From NCBI RefSeq assembly GCF_036226605.1, contig NZ_CP109000.1, positions 7,064,501 through 7,128,500 on the forward strand: 64,000 bases of DNA, in the 5' to 3' direction. The translations under genes and the position numbers were made by a program. This DNA is from Streptomyces sp. NBC_00704. Lineage in GTDB: Bacteria; Actinomycetota; Actinomycetes; Streptomycetales; Streptomycetaceae. This document shows, in pieces, positions 63,728-64,000 of this stretch. Numbering within the stretch: position 1 is the first letter of the stretch; each line of letters begins with the position of its first letter. Below the pieces are notes generated by a model. The model ran no database searches. It was given only the letters and a program-made list of their open reading frames with translations, and was not told the DNA's origin.

Positions 63728-64000
63728 TCAGGCGGTGGTGCAGGCGGTGCCGTTCAGGCTGAACGAGGCCGGCCTGGCGAAGCTGCCGCCGTAGGAGCCC
63801 TGGAACCCGAACGAGGCCTGCCCGCCCGGCGCGATGGACGCGTTGTGCGCCACGTTCGTGGCCGTCACCGAGCCGGACGACGGCGAGACGGCGGCGTTCC
63901 ACGCGTTGGTGATGTGCTGCCCGCCGGGCAGCGTGAACGCGAGGTTCCAGCCGTTGATCGGGGAGGAACCGGTATTGGCCACCGTGACGTCGGCGGTGAA
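63728..64000 (-). CDS. C-terminal CBM2 of a secreted carbohydrate-active enzyme (5' part outside window)
   Basis: About 90 C-terminal residues are visible and the frame is open at the right edge. The sequence (FTADVTVANTGSSPINGWNLAFTLPGGQ, ITNAWNAAVSPSSGSVTATN, IAPGGQASFGFQGSYGG, FSLNGTACTTA) is a typical family 2 cellulose/chitin/xylan-binding module with its surface Trp residues and terminal Cys. The catalytic domain lies outside the window, so the enzyme class is unknown. Confidence 0.9.
   Translation of the reverse strand, partial: FTADVTVANTGSSPINGWNLAFTLPGGQHITNAWNAAVSPSSGSVTATNVAHNASIAPGGQASFGFQGSYGGSFARPASFSLNGTACTTA

Overview
The window is a stretch of a high-GC actinomycete chromosome, almost certainly Streptomyces. 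Third codon positions are strongly G/C. GTG and TTG starts are common, several genes look leaderless, many neighbours overlap by 1-4 bases, and regulators, secreted proteins and SpoIIE-type phosphatases are abundant. The gene content, especially an egtABCD operon near a second fumarate reductase/succinate dehydrogenase set, resembles the region of the S. coelicolor chromosome I remember as roughly SCO0910-SCO0930; this is recollection, not a search. I saw no rRNA or tRNA gene, no CRISPR array, no transposase and no antibiotic gene cluster.

Layout, 0-15.7 kb: the end of a PP2C/ATPase regulator, an Fpg-type glycosylase, an ECF sigma factor with its zinc anti-sigma factor and an unknown gene between them, a CapA-like protein carrying a 70-residue repeat insert, a universal stress protein, the bifunctional lysX, a polysaccharide deacetylase, a class F sortase with two related membrane-anchored surface proteins around it, a DUF4239 protein, a proline-rich secreted protein and a repeat lipoprotein.

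15.9-27.6 kb: a SAM methyltransferase translationally coupled to a PAS-GGDEF-EAL cyclic-di-GMP enzyme, a small SnoaL-like protein, a LysR regulator with half of a second LysR gene beside it, the divergent sdhCAB operon, an NAD-dependent epimerase, a luciferase-like oxidoreductase, a HAD phosphatase and dodecin.

27.7-39.1 kb: an orphan solute-binding lipoprotein under a DasR-type operator, the ergothioneine operon egtABCD, a small secreted protein, an orphan PemK-like protein, a secreted GH43-AbfB arabinan-type hydrolase, a membrane PP2C phosphatase and a SUMF1-domain protein.

39.2-54.9 kb: several regulator-plus-target pairs with recognisable operators (MarR/MFS, TetR/FMN reductase, TetR/FAD monooxygenase), an alpha/beta hydrolase, an FkbM methyltransferase, a LacI regulator, an aldehyde dehydrogenase, thioredoxin, a disulfide oxidoreductase, a peptide deformylase, a PepSY membrane protein and a TPR protein.

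55.1-64.0 kb: a small hydrolase, a 940-bp decayed-looking stretch with hexamer repeats, two tandem GAF-PP2C paralogues that have each lost different metal ligands, a MarR regulator, a secreted GH27 alpha-galactosidase, a LacI regulator and the C-terminal CBM2 of a secreted enzyme cut by the window edge.

Themes: redox and thiol protection (ergothioneine, thioredoxin, flavoenzymes), cell-envelope work (lysX, deacetylase, sortase), plant-polysaccharide use (GH43, GH27, CBM2) and signalling (ECF sigma, cyclic-di-GMP, PP2C phosphatases). The most unusual features are the paired PP2C paralogues with complementary active-site losses, the repeat-interrupted CapA-like protein, and short tandem repeats that begin at or next to stop codons.
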